45,266 bases of DNA from H111-94 sp034436045 (GCA_034436045.1 DAOTVZ010000244.1:1-45266), one strand, 5' to 3'; counted from the stretch's first letter, positions 34,778 through 43,765 are shown. Translations and numbers: made by a program. Notes: generated by a model not told the origin, from the sequence alone.

Positions 34778-35371
34778 ATGCAAGATTCAATACAGATCAG
34801 ACCAGCACAACCAGAAGACGTTGAGAGAGCGGCGCTCCTGCTTTACTCAGCATATACCCATACACACGTCAGCTATCCCTTGCGAGAAGAATACGAGAAC
34901 GGGTTCATTGAACGTTTAGAGCACTTCTTTCGCCAGGACGGTAATCGCTTTAGCTATCAAAACATCCAGGTGGCTGAGCATAACTCAGAGGTTGTCGGAT
35001 TGGTTTTGAGCTTTGGAGGGCAAGATGAAGCACGGCTCAACGCTGCCGTTGGAAGCTGGCTCGAACGGGAGGCGCAGGACGACGAATGGTACGTCGATGC
35101 GCTCGCCGTCCTCAAACATTGGGAACACAAAGGAATCGGTACGCGCCTGCTGCAAACTGCGGAGCAGCAGGCGCGCCAGCACCACTATCCTAAAATTGCC
35201 CTGCATGTCGCTCAAGGCAACCAGGAGGCACTGGCTCTGTACACCCATCTGCACTATGTTGTCACCCAGCAAACCTATCTCTATCACCGCCCTCATATAC
35301 GCATGGTCAAAACACTGGCAAACGGGGAACAGAGAAACAACGGCACGGGAAGTACGCACAAGCTTCCTTAA
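34778..35371 (+). CDS. GNAT-family N-acetyltransferase
   Basis: 197 aa. The acetyl-CoA binding motif A is at about 118-130 (HKGIGTRLLQTAEQQA, of the R/Q-x-x-G-x-G/A type), preceded by a beta strand YVDALAV. NQEALALYTHL at about 149-159 is the conserved C-terminal helix. The ribosome site is weak. It is probably co-transcribed with the cupin gene. The acceptor substrate (amine, antibiotic or protein N-terminus) cannot be told. Confidence 0.82.
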   Translation: MQDSIQIRPAQPEDVERAALLLYSAYTHTHVSYPLREEYENGFIERLEHFFRQDGNRFSYQNIQVAEHNSEVVGLVLSFGGQDEARLNAAVGSWLEREAQDDEWYVDALAVLKHWEHKGIGTRLLQTAEQQARQHHYPKIALHVAQGNQEALALYTHLHYVVTQQTYLYHRPHIRMVKTLANGEQRNNGTGSTHKLP

Positions 35372-35381
35372 TAAATAATGT

Positions 35382-36497
35382 TCATAGCTCGCCTTCTACC
35401 AAAACATCACTCCCAAGCATCTGGATGTTCACAGTACGAAGCTGCCGTGCCTCTTTCATCGCCGCTACCCCCCGTCCACCAAGAGGTGAGGGAGCCGCTT
35501 CCCCTCCCACTACTTTGGGGGCCACAAATGCCGCCACATGGTCGATCAATTGCAGATCAAATGCACTCCCCAATACGCTCTTTCCCCCCTCAATTAATAC
35601 ATGCATCAGACCTCTTTGCGCCAAAATAGCCAGCGCCGCTGCAAGGTTCGGCTTTCCATCTTCATCACTTACAACCCGAACAACCTCTACACCGCTTGCA
35701 CGCAACCATTGTTGCTGTTCAATTGGACAATCTTCTCCCACTATCACACACGTTCTATCAGCAAGACCCGCCTGAAGCAACCTGCTTTGGGCAGGCAACA
35801 TTCCTTTGGAGCTAAGAATAACGCGCAAGGGCTGCTTACGAGGAGTGCGGGCATAATTTTGCTCTTCAGGAGCGAGGCGCACAGTTAAGAGCGGATCGTC
35901 CGCACGTACCGTGCCAGCACCGACCAGGATAGCATCAACGCGGTCGCGTAAGTTGTGTACCCAGCGACGCGCTTCTGGCCCGCTAATCCAGTACGCATCG
36001 CCGCTGCGCGTCGCCAGCTTGCCATCCAGCGTCATGGCCCATTTTGCGGTGACATAGGGACGCTTCTGACGTACAAAGGTAGCAAAAGGACGAATGATTT
36101 CATCCGTTTCTTCAGCAACAACGCCTATGGTCACCTCAATTCCTGCCGAGCGCAACTGCGCAATCCCCAACTCACAGACCAGTGGATTGGGATCGAGCGA
36201 GCCAATAACAACACGCCGGATACCCGCTTCAATAATAGCACTGGTACATGGAGGTGTATGAATGGTCACACAACACGGCTCAAGCGTGACGTACAAATCG
36301 GCCCCTCTTGCCCGCTCTCCCGCCTCATTTAGCGCGTGTACCTCGGCATGTGGCCCATATGGCGGAGAGGTTGCACCTTTACCCACAACCTCTCCATCAC
36401 GCACTACAACGGCACCCACCGGCGGGCGCGGAGCCGTCCGACCTTCAACCAGATGTGCGCAGACAATAGCGAGGCGCATCGCATCTCGATCATCCAT
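35382..36497 (-). CDS. ribD: bifunctional riboflavin biosynthesis deaminase/reductase RibD
   Basis: 371 aa. The N-terminal cytidine-deaminase-like domain has zinc ligands H50 (PHAEVHAL, catalytic E52), C75 and C84 (EPCC...PPC). The C-terminal RibD reductase domain (about 150-371) has ISGPEARRWVH and VGAGTVRADDP. It carries out two steps of the riboflavin pathway: deamination of the diaminopyrimidinone phosphate, then NADPH reduction of the ribose side chain. GGAGG 6 nt before ATG sets the start. It stands alone, without ribBA, ribE or ribH or a visible FMN riboswitch. Confidence 0.92.
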   Translation of the reverse strand: MDDRDAMRLAIVCAHLVEGRTAPRPPVGAVVVRDGEVVGKGATSPPYGPHAEVHALNEAGERARGADLYVTLEPCCVTIHTPPCTSAIIEAGIRRVVIGSLDPNPLVCELGIAQLRSAGIEVTIGVVAEETDEIIRPFATFVRQKRPYVTAKWAMTLDGKLATRSGDAYWISGPEARRWVHNLRDRVDAILVGAGTVRADDPLLTVRLAPEEQNYARTPRKQPLRVILSSKGMLPAQSRLLQAGLADRTCVIVGEDCPIEQQQWLRASGVEVVRVVSDEDGKPNLAAALAILAQRGLMHVLIEGGKSVLGSAFDLQLIDHVAAFVAPKVVGGEAAPSPLGGRGVAAMKEARQLRTVNIQMLGSDVLVEGEL

Positions 36498-36631
36498 TAC
36501 TTCCTCCTGAACAAACTTCCTTAAAACTTTCCAGCATCACAGACACAACTAAAGCATGCCATAGAAATCGATGGGGGGCAACATATGCCCGATTTCACAC
36601 TACCTCAGCAACTCTGTGGGGCCAAACCAGC

Positions 36632-38197
36632 TTATGCCAGAGGGAGATGAAGATAAAAGGTGCTGCCCTGTCCGGGTGTGCTTTCCACTATAATACGCCC
36701 ACCGCCTTGTTCAGCAAGCGCCTGGGCAATCGGTAAGCCCAGTCCGGTGCCTTGACGTGAACGCACATGGTCGGAACGATAGAAACGCTCAAAGATACGG
36801 GGGAGTTCCTGGGCCTCAATGCCAATCCCTGTATCACTCACACTCAAAACAGCCTCCTGTTCTTGCCGTTTGACCGACACGACAATACGCCCTCTATCCT
36901 GCTCAATACTCGGCGGCGTATATTTGAGCGCATTGTCGAGCAGGATCAACAGGATGCGCCGCAGGCTCTCCTCATCGCCGCGCACCTGCACAGGTTCCAT
37001 ACAGTCAAATTCCAGTTTCAGCGCCGACTCCTCAGCCGCCAGCCGCAGCCGTGTCTGACGCACTGTATGCAACGCAACACGATCAAGATCAATCAACGGC
37101 AAGCCTGGGCCTCCAATTTCCGACCTTTGTGGAGTGAGAGCAGTATCCATGTGAGCATCAGCACGTGCCAGCAGTAGTAATTCGCTGACCAGTTGTGTCA
37201 GGCGTACAACCTCCTCGTAGGCATCATGCAATACTGTTTGCCGCTCAGGTGAAGAAAGCTCTTCGTAATGCTGCTGCAAAAATGCGAGATTGCCCTGGAT
37301 GGTCGTGAGCGGCGCACGCAGTTCATGTGAGGCGTCGGCGACGAAACGGCGTTGACTTTGCACTGCCCGTTCCAGATTGGTCAACATCATATTAAAAGCC
37401 TCCACAACCTGCGCTATCTCATCATTTCCATCCGGTTGCTTCACACGTTTGCTGAGATTACCAATCCGTGTCCCCTGTGCTGTCGTGTCTGCAATGGCCC
37501 GTGCTGTGCTTGCCACTTCGGTTAATGGTTGCAAAAAATACGAGACAATTACCCAACCGCCAAATAAAGCTCCCACCAGTGTCACCCCACCCACCAGAAA
37601 TAGCAGGGAACGCAGCAGTGTAATGGTCTTATCGACATCGCGCAACGACTTGGCAACAAGTACAACCCCTATAACAGAGCTACCTTGCCCCCCCTGCTTC
37701 GGCGCGAAAACAGGCACCGCTCCTACTTGCATTGCTTCCTTGCCAAAATGTTCACGATACACAACACTTCGTCCTGCTCGAACTACCTGCTGCGCCATAA
37801 TGGGAAACGGAATATGCGTTGAGACATTTTTATCCGAGTCATAAAGCGTTGTTCCCTGCAAAGTTCGCACTTCTACGGCAATGCCAGGATAGTGATAAGC
37901 ATTAAGAGGATGCAATACAAGCTCTGGTGGCCAGTAAGGAGGCATCTCAATCAGTTCATGCTGTATCTGACTACAAACTACCTGCTCTTCCGTTTGCACC
38001 GCCCGAACGGCTCCCTGCTTAAGAGCGCCCATCGTAAAGGAGAGAATGAGCAGAATAAAAAATAGAAAAGCAACTGCAATGAGTGTTCCATACCAGAAAG
38101 CCAGACGCACCCGCAAAGAATATGAGGTCCATCGTACAGGTAAAGAGAGACAGAATATCACTTTCCGAAAAAAAGCTCCTTTACGCTCTGAGGACAT
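36632..38197 (-). CDS. two-component sensor histidine kinase (HAMP, HisKA, HATPase)
   Basis: 521 aa. TM1 is at about 30-56, a 140-residue extracytoplasmic sensor follows, and TM2 is at about 196-220 with a HAMP linker at about 220-275. HisKA has H291 (DASHELRAPLTT), and the ATPase domain has N-box LDNALKYTPP and DTGIGI. ATG 38197 is preceded by GGAG at 7 nt and overlaps the end of the response regulator gene by 17 bp, so the pair is translationally coupled. It is an MprB/BaeS-like envelope sensor by layout; the signal is unknown. Confidence 0.9.
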   Translation of the reverse strand: MSSERKGAFFRKVIFCLSLPVRWTSYSLRVRLAFWYGTLIAVAFLFFILLILSFTMGALKQGAVRAVQTEEQVVCSQIQHELIEMPPYWPPELVLHPLNAYHYPGIAVEVRTLQGTTLYDSDKNVSTHIPFPIMAQQVVRAGRSVVYREHFGKEAMQVGAVPVFAPKQGGQGSSVIGVVLVAKSLRDVDKTITLLRSLLFLVGGVTLVGALFGGWVIVSYFLQPLTEVASTARAIADTTAQGTRIGNLSKRVKQPDGNDEIAQVVEAFNMMLTNLERAVQSQRRFVADASHELRAPLTTIQGNLAFLQQHYEELSSPERQTVLHDAYEEVVRLTQLVSELLLLARADAHMDTALTPQRSEIGGPGLPLIDLDRVALHTVRQTRLRLAAEESALKLEFDCMEPVQVRGDEESLRRILLILLDNALKYTPPSIEQDRGRIVVSVKRQEQEAVLSVSDTGIGIEAQELPRIFERFYRSDHVRSRQGTGLGLPIAQALAEQGGGRIIVESTPGQGSTFYLHLPLA

Positions 38198-38855
38198 AAC
38201 CAACTCCGCGAACAGTGTGGATTAGACGCGACTCACCATTAGCCTCTAATTTCGCACGCAGGTAGCCAATATACACCTCCATCACATTCGATGAACCTTC
38301 AAAATCAATTCCCCAGACACGCTCTAGAATCATCTCGCGCGTCAATACCTGTCGCGGACGCCGCAGGAAGAGGGCCAGCAATTCATACTCAGTCGGTGAT
38401 AGCTCAATTTCACGCTTTCCACGATAGACCTCGCGCGTGGTCGTATCCAGCATGACATCAGCATAGCGCAGAATCTCGTGCCGTTCAGGGCGGTTACGAC
38501 GTAACAGTGCCTTCACACGCGCAAGCAACTCCACATTGGCAAAAGGTTTGATCAGGTAATCGTCCGCACCCACCTCCAGCCCCCTTACACGGTCAGGTAC
38601 TGCGTCGCGCGCCGTAAGCATGAGAACCGGTACATTGTCACCGGCTGTACGCAATCTGCTCACCACCTCCAAACCATCTATCCCCGGCAGCATGAGATCA
38701 AGAATAATGAGATCGGGCGCACATTCCAGCGAACGTTGTAGTGCCTCATTCCCATTACCAGCCACCACAACACTATACCCCTCATAGACGAGCAGGCGTT
38801 GTAAAAGACCTGTAATACGGGGATCATCATCAACAACAAGAATATGAGCCTTCAT
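38181..38855 (-). CDS. OmpR-family response regulator
   Basis: 224 aa. The receiver domain is at 1-115 with phosphoacceptor D53, acidic pair D10/D11 and switch Lys in YLIKPF. A winged-helix trans_reg_C domain is at about 130-222 (SPTEYELLALFLRRP ... RVWGIDFEGSSNVMEVYIGYLR). ATG 38855 is preceded by GAGG and begins MKAHILVVDDD, the normal family start; the open frame reaches 38891. It is the first gene of an operon with its kinase. Confidence 0.92.
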   Translation of the reverse strand: MKAHILVVDDDPRITGLLQRLLVYEGYSVVVAGNGNEALQRSLECAPDLIILDLMLPGIDGLEVVSRLRTAGDNVPVLMLTARDAVPDRVRGLEVGADDYLIKPFANVELLARVKALLRRNRPERHEILRYADVMLDTTTREVYRGKREIELSPTEYELLALFLRRPRQVLTREMILERVWGIDFEGSSNVMEVYIGYLRAKLEANGESRLIHTVRGVGYVLRA

Positions 38856-39092
38856 AACTACCTCACACTCATCTTCTGCTCTATTCCTCAATTACATCGG
38901 CACACACTTCTGCTGACTTCTTCACTTCCTCGCACTTTACCGGTCACATCCCTTTTCGCCCGCCATTTCCTTACGCTAAGCTTTTCTCCAACCAAATTTG
39001 TTTCATCATACCACTTTACATCATTCTATGCAATCTAACATATCAATATCTCAAGTTACCTATTTCAAAATATCTTTATAAAATAAATTAAT
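38856..39092. other. AT-rich intergenic region
   Basis: This is the divergent region between the response regulator gene and the flavohemoglobin remnant. It is pyrimidine-rich on the plus strand near 38900-39000. I see no further gene; the regulatory sites listed separately lie at its right end. Confidence 0.5.
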
Positions 39093-39156
39093 GTATATTA
39101 TATACAGCACGTTTGTTGACATCAGGAGCATTAAAGATATACGCTACCTACATCTT
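39093..39156 (+). promoter_or_regulatory. promoter and NsrR-like box of the flavohemoglobin remnant
   Basis: The palindrome GTATAT-T-ATATAC (39093-39105) precedes TTGACA (39116-39121), 16 nt and TATACG (39138-39143). Overlapping the -10, positions 39134-39156 form a 23-bp dyad with AAGAT and ATCTT ends. The right half (ACCTACATCTT) matches 9 of 11 and the left half 7 of 11 bases of the enterobacterial NsrR consensus half-site. NsrR controls hmp genes in many bacteria. Confidence 0.5.
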
Positions 39157-39185
39157 TGCATACATATTTAGAACAGGAGGTTTTG

Positions 39186-39425
39186 ATGAGCTTATCCTCC
39201 CAACAAGCTGGCATTATTCAATCACTGATTCCCCTTCTAAAACAAGACGGCCCTGAGATTACCGCCCGCTTCTATCAGCGCCTATTCGAGGCTCACCCTG
39301 AACTTTTGAACATCTTCAACCACACCAACCAGCGCAAAGACAAGCAGGATGGGGATTGGCAAGGCTTTCGCTGCTTCAAAGTGACAAGGAAACCCACCAA
39401 AGCCCCACTATCCACAGCACCCTGA
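39186..39425 (+). pseudogene. hmp: flavohemoglobin (nitric oxide dioxygenase, Hmp) remnant with internal deletion
   Basis: 79 codons. Residues 1-51 are a good Hmp globin N-terminus (GPEITARFYQRLFEAHPELL, then NIFNHTNQRK). After about residue 53 the sequence jumps to WQGFRCFKVTRK, which resembles the start of the Hmp FAD domain (W-x-GFRPF-x-V-x-RK), and then decays to a stop. About 90 residues of globin, including the haem-binding His, and nearly all of the reductase are missing. AGGAGG 5 nt before the ATG is still ideal. The remaining product cannot bind haem or FAD, so the gene is dead unless the fragment has another use. Confidence 0.8.
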
Positions 39426-39499
39426 AGCAGCCAGACCAATTCAGGAAGCACAGTCCTTGCTCTACCGTTCAACGACAGGAGATGAGGAATCAAACACGC

Positions 39500-40474
39500 C
39501 TAGTCTTCTTTCCAATTTGAAACAGCATCAAGCCGCCGCAAATGCTCCGGTGAGAGCTGTACATCCAGCGCAGCCATGTTCGCTTGCAATTGTTCGACAG
39601 TGTTGGCCCCGATGATGGGCGCAGTCACAACGGGCTGCGCCATCAACCACGCCAACGAGACAACAGCGGGCGTCGTACCGATCTCCTGCGCGATACGCTG
39701 CACCTCAGCAATCGTGTTCCACGCGCGTTCACTGTTATAACGGCGTAGAATCGAACCGGCTCTGGCGCTCTCTCCCCGCTGTTCTGCCTGCGTGCGCTGA
39801 TATTTGCCCGTTAGAAAGCCGCCAGCTAATGGGCTATAGGGAGTGACACCCAGACCGTAGCGTTCACAGATCAGCTTCAGATCCTGCTCAAACTCAGCGC
39901 GATTGACCAGATTGTAGTGCGGTTGCAGCGACTCGTAGCGCGCGGTACGGTTCACATCGGCGCTCCAGAGCGCCTCGACCAGTCGCCAGGCCGTGTAGTT
40001 AGAGGCACCAATATAGCGCACCTTGCCCGCACGCAACAGGGTATCAAAGGCACTCAATGTCTCATCGATAGGCGTCTCATCGTCGTAGGCATGCGCTTGA
40101 TAGAGATCGATATAATCGGTTTGCAAGCGCCTCAGCGAAGCCTCGACGGCCTCGATAATGTGCTTGCGCGACAGGCCTCTGTCATTTGGCTCAGGCCCCA
40201 TCGGTTGGTAGACTTTCGTGGCAATAATAACCTTTGCACGATTACCACGCAACTTCATCCAGCGCCCGATGATCGCCTCGGCCTCTCCACCTTCGTTTCC
40301 TGGTATCCAGCGCGAATAGAAGTCGGCGCTATCAATAAAATTGCCTCCGCGCTCGACAAAAGCATCCATGACGGCGAAGGCGTGCTGCTCATCAGCCGTC
40401 CAGCCCCACTGCATGCTGCCAAGCCCAAGCGCTGAAATTTTCAGCCCTGTTCTGCCTAAACGTCGATAGTCCAT
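39500..40474 (-). CDS. aldo/keto reductase
   Basis: 324 aa TIM-barrel NADPH oxidoreductase of the general stress/YajO-YhdN-like type. The catalytic tetrad is D48, Y53, K87 and H128 (FIDSADFY, ATKVYQ, YQAHAYD). The C-terminal cofactor loop IIGANTVEQLQANM is present. TAGGA before ATG 40474 fits better than the TTG codon just upstream. The gene stands between the flavohemoglobin remnant and the third repeat array. It probably reduces aldehydes or sugars; the true substrate is unknown. Confidence 0.88.
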   Translation of the reverse strand: MDYRRLGRTGLKISALGLGSMQWGWTADEQHAFAVMDAFVERGGNFIDSADFYSRWIPGNEGGEAEAIIGRWMKLRGNRAKVIIATKVYQPMGPEPNDRGLSRKHIIEAVEASLRRLQTDYIDLYQAHAYDDETPIDETLSAFDTLLRAGKVRYIGASNYTAWRLVEALWSADVNRTARYESLQPHYNLVNRAEFEQDLKLICERYGLGVTPYSPLAGGFLTGKYQRTQAEQRGESARAGSILRRYNSERAWNTIAEVQRIAQEIGTTPAVVSLAWLMAQPVVTAPIIGANTVEQLQANMAALDVQLSPEHLRRLDAVSNWKED

Positions 40475-40560
40475 CAATTATATCCTACCGTCTTCGATTA
40501 TTGCTGATTACAACACACAATACCGTCATTGCCACTAATGAAAAGTCTTTTCCTCCAATG

Positions 40561-40802
40561 GGCGTGATCATGAATTTTCACCATCGAAACGGCGGTCTCG
40601 TAGGGGCGTGATTCATCACTCCCTGCCCCCCGTGCAACGCTCCGTAGGGGCGTGATTCATCACTCCCTGCCCCCATGCAACGCTCCGTAGGGGCGTGATT
40701 CATCACTCCCTGCCCCCCGTGCAACGCTCCGTAGGGACGTGATTTATCACGCCTTGCCCCCCGTGCAACGCTCCGTAGGGACGTGATTCATCACTCCCCT
40801 AC
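40561..40802. repeat. 43-44-bp tandem palindromic repeat, 5 copies
   Basis: Units start at 40601, 40645, 40688, 40732 and 40776 (spacing 44, 43, 44, 44), each containing TAGGGRCGTGATTYATCAC, then a CCC-rich stretch and GTGCAACGCTCCG. Each core can fold as a hairpin. The last 28 bp (40775-40802) form an imperfect palindrome with 11 of 13 pairs, and its CTAC end supplies the TAG stop of the dehydrogenase gene. The left flank (40561-40582) is the reverse complement of the flank of the first array, with 2 mismatches in 23. Confidence 0.92.
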
Positions 40803-41650
40803 AGGTAATCGTAAAATCCCTTTCCGCTCTTTCTACCGTACATACCGGATGCAACCATGCGGCGTAGCAGAGGCGGGGGAGCGTATAGCGGATCTTTATA
40901 TTCCTCGTAGATGGCCTCGGCAGCCCACATGGTTGTGTCCAGTCCTACGTAGTCGAGTAGCGTAAATGGCCCCATGGGATAACCACAACCAAGCTTCATG
41001 GCCGTATCGATGTCGTCGCGCGTAGCTTGCCCGTTTTCCAGCATGCGAATGGCCGCCAGCAGGTAGGGAATGAGCAAGAAGTTGACGATGAAACCGGCGG
41101 TGTCCTTCGCTATCACGGGCATCTTGCCCAGCGAAAGCGCGAACTGCCGCACTGTCTCTATCGTCTCATCAGAAGTTGAAATAGTGCGTACTATCTCGAC
41201 CAGCTTCATCACCGGAGCAGGGTTGAAGAAGTGCAGCCCGCAGACCTGCGCAGGACGTCTCGTCACAGCCCCCATCTGTGTCACGCTGAGCGAGGATGTA
41301 TTGCTGAGTAGCAGCCCTTCGGGCTTGACGATGCGATCCAGTGCCGGAAACAGCTTGAGCTTCTCTTCCATGTTCTCGATGACGGCCTCAATCACCAGAT
41401 CACAGTCAGCCAGGTCTTCCAGATTGAGGGTGCCGCGTAAACGAGAGTTATACTCGTCGCGCTGGCCTTGCGTCAACTTGCCCTTATTGACCAGCATATC
41501 CCACGCGCCGCGAATCCGGGTCATGCCTTTATCCAGCAACTCCTGATTCACTTCGCGTACAATCGTCTCATAGCCAGATTGCGCACAGGTCTGCGCAATC
41601 CCACTACCCATCAAGCCACAGCCAATTACACCAACTTTGCGTATCGTCAT
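40799..41650 (-). CDS. 3-hydroxybutyryl-CoA dehydrogenase (3-hydroxyacyl-CoA dehydrogenase family)
   Basis: 283 aa. The Rossmann NAD motif GVIGCGLMGSGIA is at residues 7-19. The catalytic His lies in GLHFFNPAPVMKLVEI, with Glu in that motif and Asn in NTSSLS. The C-terminal helical domain ends in GKGFYDYL. It oxidises or forms (S)-3-hydroxyacyl-CoA, in butanoate metabolism or beta-oxidation. GGAGG about 9 nt before ATG 41650 sets the start, 4 bp after the alpha/beta hydrolase stop. Its stop codon lies inside the palindromic repeat, so the repeat marks the exact end of the gene. Confidence 0.9.
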   Translation of the reverse strand: MTIRKVGVIGCGLMGSGIAQTCAQSGYETIVREVNQELLDKGMTRIRGAWDMLVNKGKLTQGQRDEYNSRLRGTLNLEDLADCDLVIEAVIENMEEKLKLFPALDRIVKPEGLLLSNTSSLSVTQMGAVTRRPAQVCGLHFFNPAPVMKLVEIVRTISTSDETIETVRQFALSLGKMPVIAKDTAGFIVNFLLIPYLLAAIRMLENGQATRDDIDTAMKLGCGYPMGPFTLLDYVGLDTTMWAAEAIYEEYKDPLYAPPPLLRRMVASGMYGRKSGKGFYDYL

Positions 41651-41654
41651 TGAT

Positions 41655-42518
41655 TTATTCCTCCAGAAATGCACGTATCTCCTGCGCCGGGCCACTAGCC
41701 GCGTGGAAGATAATCGTATAGTGGTTCAGCGCCGGATAGTTGACATAGCGACATTGCTTTATCTCTTTGAGCATACGCTCTACCGAAGCCTCCGGTAACA
41801 ACTGGTCATTGTCGGCAAACATGCCCTGACCAGCCCGCAAGATCAGGGTCGGTACCTCGACTTTTGCCCACTGCTGCTCCGGCTGCGCCTCTGCTGCATG
41901 CTCTCCCTCCTCAATCACTCCTGCACGATAGGCTTTGGAAACGACTGAGCCGTCTGGATTGTTGAACACATCATGCCGGAAATAGAGATCAAAATACTCG
42001 TTCCAGGGCCTGAGAAAAGGCGCTTGTTTCAGCCGGTTGATATATTCTTTGAAAGATGGGATCGGCTCCCCCAGGCGACTGATTGAGACCGTCAACCAGG
42101 CCGGTTGCTCTTCCGGTGAACTCCAGGGCAACGGTGCGCCTGCATCAATCAACACCAGCTTGCTCAAGGACTGAGGATGATGCGCGGCAAAATACAGGGC
42201 AATCAGCGCGCCTAAAGAATGACCGATTACAACAGGGCGTTCCAGGCCCAGTTCTTCGATCAGCGCGGCCAGATCAGCAGCATGGATAGGCACACTATAG
42301 CCCGTCTCTGGCTTATCGCTATCGCCACGTCCACGCAAATCGTAAGCGAAAACACGGTAATCGGGTACCAATTCGTCGGCGATGGCTTGAAAACAGAACG
42401 CATTAGCTGTAAGGCCATGCACACAGACTATCGGGATACCCCGCTCACCCCACTGCACGACATGCAGCGTCATCTCGTCTGCAATGACAAACTCTTCACG
42501 CACCGGCTTCGTCAACAT
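41655..42518 (-). CDS. alpha/beta hydrolase
   Basis: 287 aa. Oxyanion HGLTANAF, nucleophile elbow GHSLGA, acid region in LILRAGQGMFADND, and final His in NHYTIIF. DLRGRGDSDKP is typical of the meta-cleavage hydrolase and lactonase group. GAAGGAAC lies before the ATG. It overlaps the HIT gene by 23 bp and ends 4 bp before the dehydrogenase gene, so the three form an operon. A thioesterase or ester hydrolase serving acyl-CoA metabolism is one reading of the context. Confidence 0.83.
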   Translation of the reverse strand: MLTKPVREEFVIADEMTLHVVQWGERGIPIVCVHGLTANAFCFQAIADELVPDYRVFAYDLRGRGDSDKPETGYSVPIHAADLAALIEELGLERPVVIGHSLGALIALYFAAHHPQSLSKLVLIDAGAPLPWSSPEEQPAWLTVSISRLGEPIPSFKEYINRLKQAPFLRPWNEYFDLYFRHDVFNNPDGSVVSKAYRAGVIEEGEHAAEAQPEQQWAKVEVPTLILRAGQGMFADNDQLLPEASVERMLKEIKQCRYVNYPALNHYTIIFHAASGPAQEIRAFLEE

Positions 42519-43197
42519 AAAGTTCCTTCTGTCTTTCTTCTTCCTGAAATTGCTGCCACTTCAACATTGTTGCCGCGTTCAATAACACCCCTTCTTCCCG
42601 CCGCTGCTCAGGAGAGCGCCAGGGTTTGCGCCCGTCATGAGTCTGGCGATAACGATGGGCTACTCCCGCCCAGATTACCTGCTGCATGATCTGCTGATAG
42701 ACTTCCATGCGAGGAGCGAAGAGATAATGCTGCACACTATCTTGCAAGAAGAAGTAATGACCGTGCTGCCGATACCAGTCGCGGATATCCTGCTGTGAAG
42801 ATACAATGCGTTCGTGCAACTGCAACGCCGGATCATAGCGTATGACGCCTATCGGGAAACAGTGCAGGTGGGCATGAAACACCGTCTGCCTGAACACGCC
42901 ATGCTCCCAGAAGACCACTGGCGCGTAATAACGCGAGAGAAAGGTTCGCGCCAGCCGTTTCAGCTTCAGTAATTCGCTATCGAGCGCGGCGGGAACTTCT
43001 CCATAGCAGGCATAATGCCGTTTGGGCATAATCAGCAGGTGCCCCTCTACGACGGGAGCGTGATCCATGATAAGGCGAAATGTCTCCGTCTCTTTCAGCG
43101 TATTGCGCACAACATCCTCGTGAGGAAGGCAAAAGGGACAGAGATAGGACGACTCGGCCCCATAACCATTGAGGGATGCCGAACTTCCATGCTGCAT
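42496..43197 (-). CDS. HIT-family nucleotide hydrolase/transferase
   Basis: 233 aa. The histidine triad is H108-x-H110-x-H112 (FHAHLHCF), with VVEGHLLIMPKRHYA at about 49-63 as the upstream family signature. An N-terminal C20-x2-C23-x2-H26 group could hold zinc, as in other HIT proteins. The last 110 residues have no domain I recognise. AAGGAG 10 nt before ATG sets the start. It leads the operon with the alpha/beta hydrolase and the 3-hydroxyacyl-CoA dehydrogenase. Substrate class: dinucleoside polyphosphates or adenylated compounds. Confidence 0.85.
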   Translation of the reverse strand: MQHGSSASLNGYGAESSYLCPFCLPHEDVVRNTLKETETFRLIMDHAPVVEGHLLIMPKRHYACYGEVPAALDSELLKLKRLARTFLSRYYAPVVFWEHGVFRQTVFHAHLHCFPIGVIRYDPALQLHERIVSSQQDIRDWYRQHGHYFFLQDSVQHYLFAPRMEVYQQIMQQVIWAGVAHRYRQTHDGRKPWRSPEQRREEGVLLNAATMLKWQQFQEEERQKELYVDEAGA

Positions 43198-43288
43198 GCA
43201 GATAGCTCCTTATGCTTACGGCAGAGAACACCTCTTATAGATCATAGCATATAAAGGCCAGAATGGATATTACTATCCATAACCTGCC

Positions 43289-43765
43289 TTATCCCGCGTG
43301 ACGGAAACCTGTTTCGGCCATCGTCAAGGGCTGGCCTTCCCCCACGATACCCGCATCGACCACCTCGGCCACCACTAGCGTAGAGTCACCAGCTTCAACA
43401 TGTTGACGCACCGCACAGGCTACCCAGGCTATTCCTTCCAATAAGATCGGCAACCCCTGTTCATTAAGAATATAATTCACATGAGCCAGTTTGTTGGGAT
43501 CTTTGAGAGCCGATTTGCCTAACTTACCGGCCAGTTCACGCTGCCCACTGCGTAAGACATTAATGGTGAACATACCGCTATGCAGAATCATGGGTAGCGA
43601 CTTCGAGTCATTTTCGACCGAGACGGCCACCAGCGGCGGCTCAAAGGAAATCTGCGTGAGCCAGTTGGCGGTAAAGCCATTGACCGTTCCATTATCATTA
43701 CACATCACGACATAGAGTCCATATGTGAAAAGGCGCAACGCTTGCTTTTTAACTGTAGGGTTCAT
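43289..43765 (-). CDS. flavin reductase-like domain protein
   Basis: 158 aa, FMN-binding split-barrel of the flavin reductase family (FlaRed). The N-terminal pattern GLYVVMCNDNGTVNGFTANWLTQISFEPPLVAVSV and the later SGMFTINVL are characteristic. It would supply reduced flavin to a partner oxygenase or reduce a bound substrate. AGAGGA lies about 10 nt before ATG 43765. No oxygenase partner gene is adjacent. Confidence 0.87.
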   Translation of the reverse strand: MNPTVKKQALRLFTYGLYVVMCNDNGTVNGFTANWLTQISFEPPLVAVSVENDSKSLPMILHSGMFTINVLRSGQRELAGKLGKSALKDPNKLAHVNYILNEQGLPILLEGIAWVACAVRQHVEAGDSTLVVAEVVDAGIVGEGQPLTMAETGFRHAG

